This document shows positions 5,914-7,122 of a stretch of DNA of 7,122 nucleotides, in pieces. The stretch is from an uncultured Collinsella sp. (GTDB lineage Bacteria > Actinomycetota > Coriobacteriia > Coriobacteriales > Coriobacteriaceae), in NCBI GenBank assembly GCA_900543615.1, contig UQSC01000091.1, positions 1 to 7,122 on the forward strand, written 5' to 3'. Every line of letters starts with the position of its first letter. Within the stretch, counting starts at the first letter, position 1. Below the pieces are notes generated by a model that saw only the letters and a list, made by a program, of their open reading frames with translations, had not been told where the DNA came from and searched no databases. Made by a program: the position numbers and the translations under genes.

Positions 5914-5932
5914 ACGCACGCGGATCCGGCTC
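5891..5932 (-). terminator. Intrinsic terminator of yebC
   Basis: GAGCCGGGTCCG (5895-5906) pairs with CGGATCCGGCTC (5921-5932), a 12-base-pair stem with one G-U pair and a 14-base loop. On the - strand it is followed by TTTT (5894-5891). It lies about 70 bases downstream of the yebC stop. A smaller hairpin (CACGG/CCGTG at 5980-5995, flanked by GCCCA/TGGGC) lies directly after the stop and lacks a U-tract. Confidence 0.87.
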
Positions 5933-6001
5933 ATCTATTCCACGAGGCTTGCATGCTCGCTTCATTATGCCCAGATATGCACGGCTTAACCCGTGTGGGC
6001 G

Positions 6002-6808
6002 CTACTCCTCCTCGAGGGCAGCGATGACCTCGTCGGTCATGTCCATGGTGCTGTAAACATCCTGGACGTCGTCGAGCTCCTCAAGACGGTCGATGAGGCG
6101 CTGGACCTTCTTGGCGTCGGTACCGGAGACCTCGGTCGGGGTAGTCGGGACCATGGTGGTCTCGGAGCCCTTGACCTGGACGCCCTGCTCCTCGAGCGCC
6201 TTGGAGACAGCCATGACGTCGTTAGCAGCGGTCCAGACGATCCACTCCTCGCCGGCGTCCTCGTAGTCCTCGCCACCGGCCTCGGCGATTGCCATCATGA
6301 ACTCATCCTCGTCACCGGCAGCACCGTTGGCGATCATGGTCTCCTTCTTGGCGTTCTCGTCCAGGATCTCCTTGGCGACGACGATCTGGCCCTTGCGCTC
6401 AAACTGGAAGGCGACGGAGCCGGAGGTGCCCAGGTTGCCGCCAGCGTGGGAGAAGGCGGAACGGACATCGGCGGCGGTACGGTTGCGGTTATCGGTCAGG
6501 CAGTCAACGTAAACGGCAACGCCGGCGGGACCATAGCCCTCGTACACGATGTTCTCGTAGACAGCGGCGTCGGCACCCGAACCGAAGGCCTTGTCGATAG
6601 CGGACTTGATCTTGTCCTTGGGCATGGACTGAGCCTTGGCCTTGGCAACGGCAGCGGCGAGGCTGGCGTTATTCTCGGGCAGCGGGTCGCCGCCGAGACG
6701 GGCAGCAACGGTGATGTTGCGGCTCAGCTTGGAGAAGAGGGCGGAACGCTTGGCGTCCTGCGCGCCCTTACGATGCTTGGTTGTGGCCCACTTAGAGTGT
6801 CCGGACAT
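6002..6808 (-). CDS. yebC: YebC/PmpR family protein
   Basis: The N-terminus MSGHSKWATTKHRKGAQDAK, followed by RSALFSKLSRNITVAARLGG (21-40), is the unmistakable YebC/PmpR signature. The conserved MPKDKIKSAIDKAFG (62-76), YEGYGPAGVAVYVDCLTDNRNRT (89-111) and GGNLGTSGSVAF (123-134) follow. The family has three domains. Members are described as transcriptional regulators (PmpR) and, with mitochondrial TACO1, as ribosome-associated factors that ease translation of proline-rich stretches. At 268 residues it is some 20 longer than the usual 240-250. The excess falls in an acidic stretch around 150-188 (DEDEFMMAIAEAGGEDYEDAGEEW region). The ATG at 6808 has AGGAGA at good spacing. A weak promoter-like pair (TTTATC at 6905-6900, TATCAT at 6882-6877, 17 apart) lies upstream. 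In many bacteria yebC neighbours ruvC, but not on the downstream side here. Confidence 0.98.
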   Translation of the reverse strand: MSGHSKWATTKHRKGAQDAKRSALFSKLSRNITVAARLGGDPLPENNASLAAAVAKAKAQSMPKDKIKSAIDKAFGSGADAAVYENIVYEGYGPAGVAVYVDCLTDNRNRTAADVRSAFSHAGGNLGTSGSVAFQFERKGQIVVAKEILDENAKKETMIANGAAGDEDEFMMAIAEAGGEDYEDAGEEWIVWTAANDVMAVSKALEEQGVQVKGSETTMVPTTPTEVSGTDAKKVQRLIDRLEELDDVQDVYSTMDMTDEVIAALEEE

Positions 6809-6939
6809 ACGTGTCTCCTATCGGTTTCGACCTAAAGCCCAGCGCAGATGCTCGGGCAATATAAACAAACGTCGTTATGATATACCTACTGGCCTGCGAG
6901 ATAAACCCCAAAATGAAGGCGTCGTGATGATACAGCCCC

Positions 6940-6972
6940 TTGGTGCAAAGTAACCTGTCCCCTTTGCACCAA
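6940..6972. repeat. REP-like stem-loop with loop TAACCTGTCCC
   Basis: TTGGTGCAAAG (6940-6950) pairs perfectly with CTTTGCACCAA (6962-6972) around an 11-base loop, TAACCTGTCCC. It starts immediately after the TAA of the truncated gene at 6974-7081. It lacks a U-tract on the - strand (GGGGCTG follows), so it is not a classic terminator. The loop motif recurs at 4331-4340. From memory, GGGACAGG-containing stem-loops of this kind are dispersed REP-like repeats in several bacterial groups, some linked to RAYT transposases. That link was not tested here. Confidence 0.65.
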
Positions 6973-6973
6973 A

Positions 6974-7081
6974 TTAGGACCAGAGGAGATCGCTGCGGGT
7001 GATGGTGGCGCCGATGGCAAAGGGCATGCAGGCGATGACCGGATACAGGTAGCGCATGTAAGTCGAGCCGTTGCACGGGCC
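6974..7081 (-). CDS. C-terminal fragment of a probable membrane protein, 5' end missing
   Basis: A - strand frame runs from the last genomic base (7081) to a TAA at 6976-6974. It encodes 35 residues beginning GPCNGSTYMRYLYPVI and ending ATITRSDLLWS. It has a hydrophobic stretch, YPVIACMPFAIGATI (about 13-27), and G/C-rich third codon positions. This suggests the last membrane segment and short tail of a polytopic protein. The RYLYP pattern near a C-terminus recalls large membrane glycosyltransferase-like proteins, but this is a guess. The rest was lost at the adapter-broken contig end. The other frames across this stretch carry the adapter translation or look like shadows. It would be transcribed towards yebC, with a REP-like stem-loop and about 130 bases between them. 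Confidence 0.6.
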   Translation of the reverse strand, partial: GPCNGSTYMRYLYPVIACMPFAIGATITRSDLLWS

Positions 7082-7122
7082 CTGTCTCTTATACACATCT
7101 GACGCTGCCGACGAATAGCCTT
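7082..7122 (-). other. Nextera Read 1 adapter plus i5 index (artefact)
   Basis: Bases 7082-7114 are the exact reverse complement of the Nextera Read 1 adapter found at 3-35: mosaic end 7082-7100, then GACGCTGCCGACGA at 7101-7114. The last eight bases, ATAGCCTT (7115-7122), sit where the i5 index is expected. Their reverse complement, AAGGCTAT, matches Illumina index S520 as I remember it. None of this is genomic. Confidence 0.98.

Noticed and set aside
5837..5965. An N-terminal extension of the amaP-like protein starting at ATG 5965, 5887 or 5884
   Set aside because: The region contains the yebC terminator and a perfect -10 box. None of these ATGs has a usable ribosome-binding site, while the GTG at 5836 has a very good one.
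5993..6835. A 280-codon + strand frame opposite yebC
   Set aside because: It is the antisense shadow of a certain yebC gene, with a Gly/Leu/Val/Asp-rich low-information translation and no ribosome-binding site.
1..7122. A composite transposon bounded by terminal inverted repeats
   Set aside because: The repeats contain the synthetic Nextera primer sequence outside the mosaic end, and there is no transposase gene or target-site duplication.

Overview
This is a complete short-read contig rather than an excised genomic window. Both ends are synthetic Nextera adapter (1-35 and 7082-7122), so genuine DNA runs only from 36 to 7081. The insert is GC-rich bacterial DNA with densely packed genes. The proteins are a YebC of 268 residues, an AmaP-DUF2273-Asp23 cell-envelope stress module, a YitT-family membrane protein and two zinc-ribbon membrane proteins. 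Together they suggest a gut Coriobacteriia such as Collinsella. That placement is inference from protein style and gene content; there is no rRNA or marker gene to confirm it.

Layout: a 45-residue tail of a + strand gene (36-173) is followed by a strong hairpin terminator (209-247). Everything else is on the - strand, so in transcription order the genes read from right to left. At the right edge is the 35-residue C-terminal end of a membrane-protein-like gene (6974-7081), with a stem-loop directly after its stop. Then come yebC (6002-6808) and its terminator (5891-5932). The tail of that terminator overlaps the probable promoter of a three-gene operon: amaP-like (5291-5836), DUF2273 (4921-5298) and asp23-like (4352-4876), closed by a terminator at 4259-4299. 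Next is a YitT/DUF2179 protein (3122-4144), then a zinc-ribbon polytopic membrane protein with a long Ala-Pro tail (1625-2971) and its terminator (1582-1616). Last are a zinc-ribbon DUF4234 protein (770-1429) and a DUF2752 protein (280-756), probably one operon.

The asp23 module is the best-understood unit. In Firmicutes, AmaP is a membrane anchor that recruits Asp23 to the cytoplasmic face of the membrane, and DUF2273 is a small membrane protein commonly encoded with them. YebC-family proteins are described both as DNA-binding regulators and, more recently, as ribosome-associated translation factors. The remaining membrane proteins have no assigned function.

No gap between genes exceeds about 210 bases. 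The gaps hold four intrinsic terminators, one good promoter candidate, a short inverted repeat beside a ribosome-binding site, a 12-base palindrome and two stem-loops sharing the loop motif AACCTGTCCC. These stem-loops look like members of a dispersed REP-like family. I see no tRNA, rRNA, CRISPR array, insertion sequence or transposase. I do not see a clearly new multi-gene system. The REP-like stem-loops after stop codons and the twin zinc-ribbon membrane proteins are the least explained parts.
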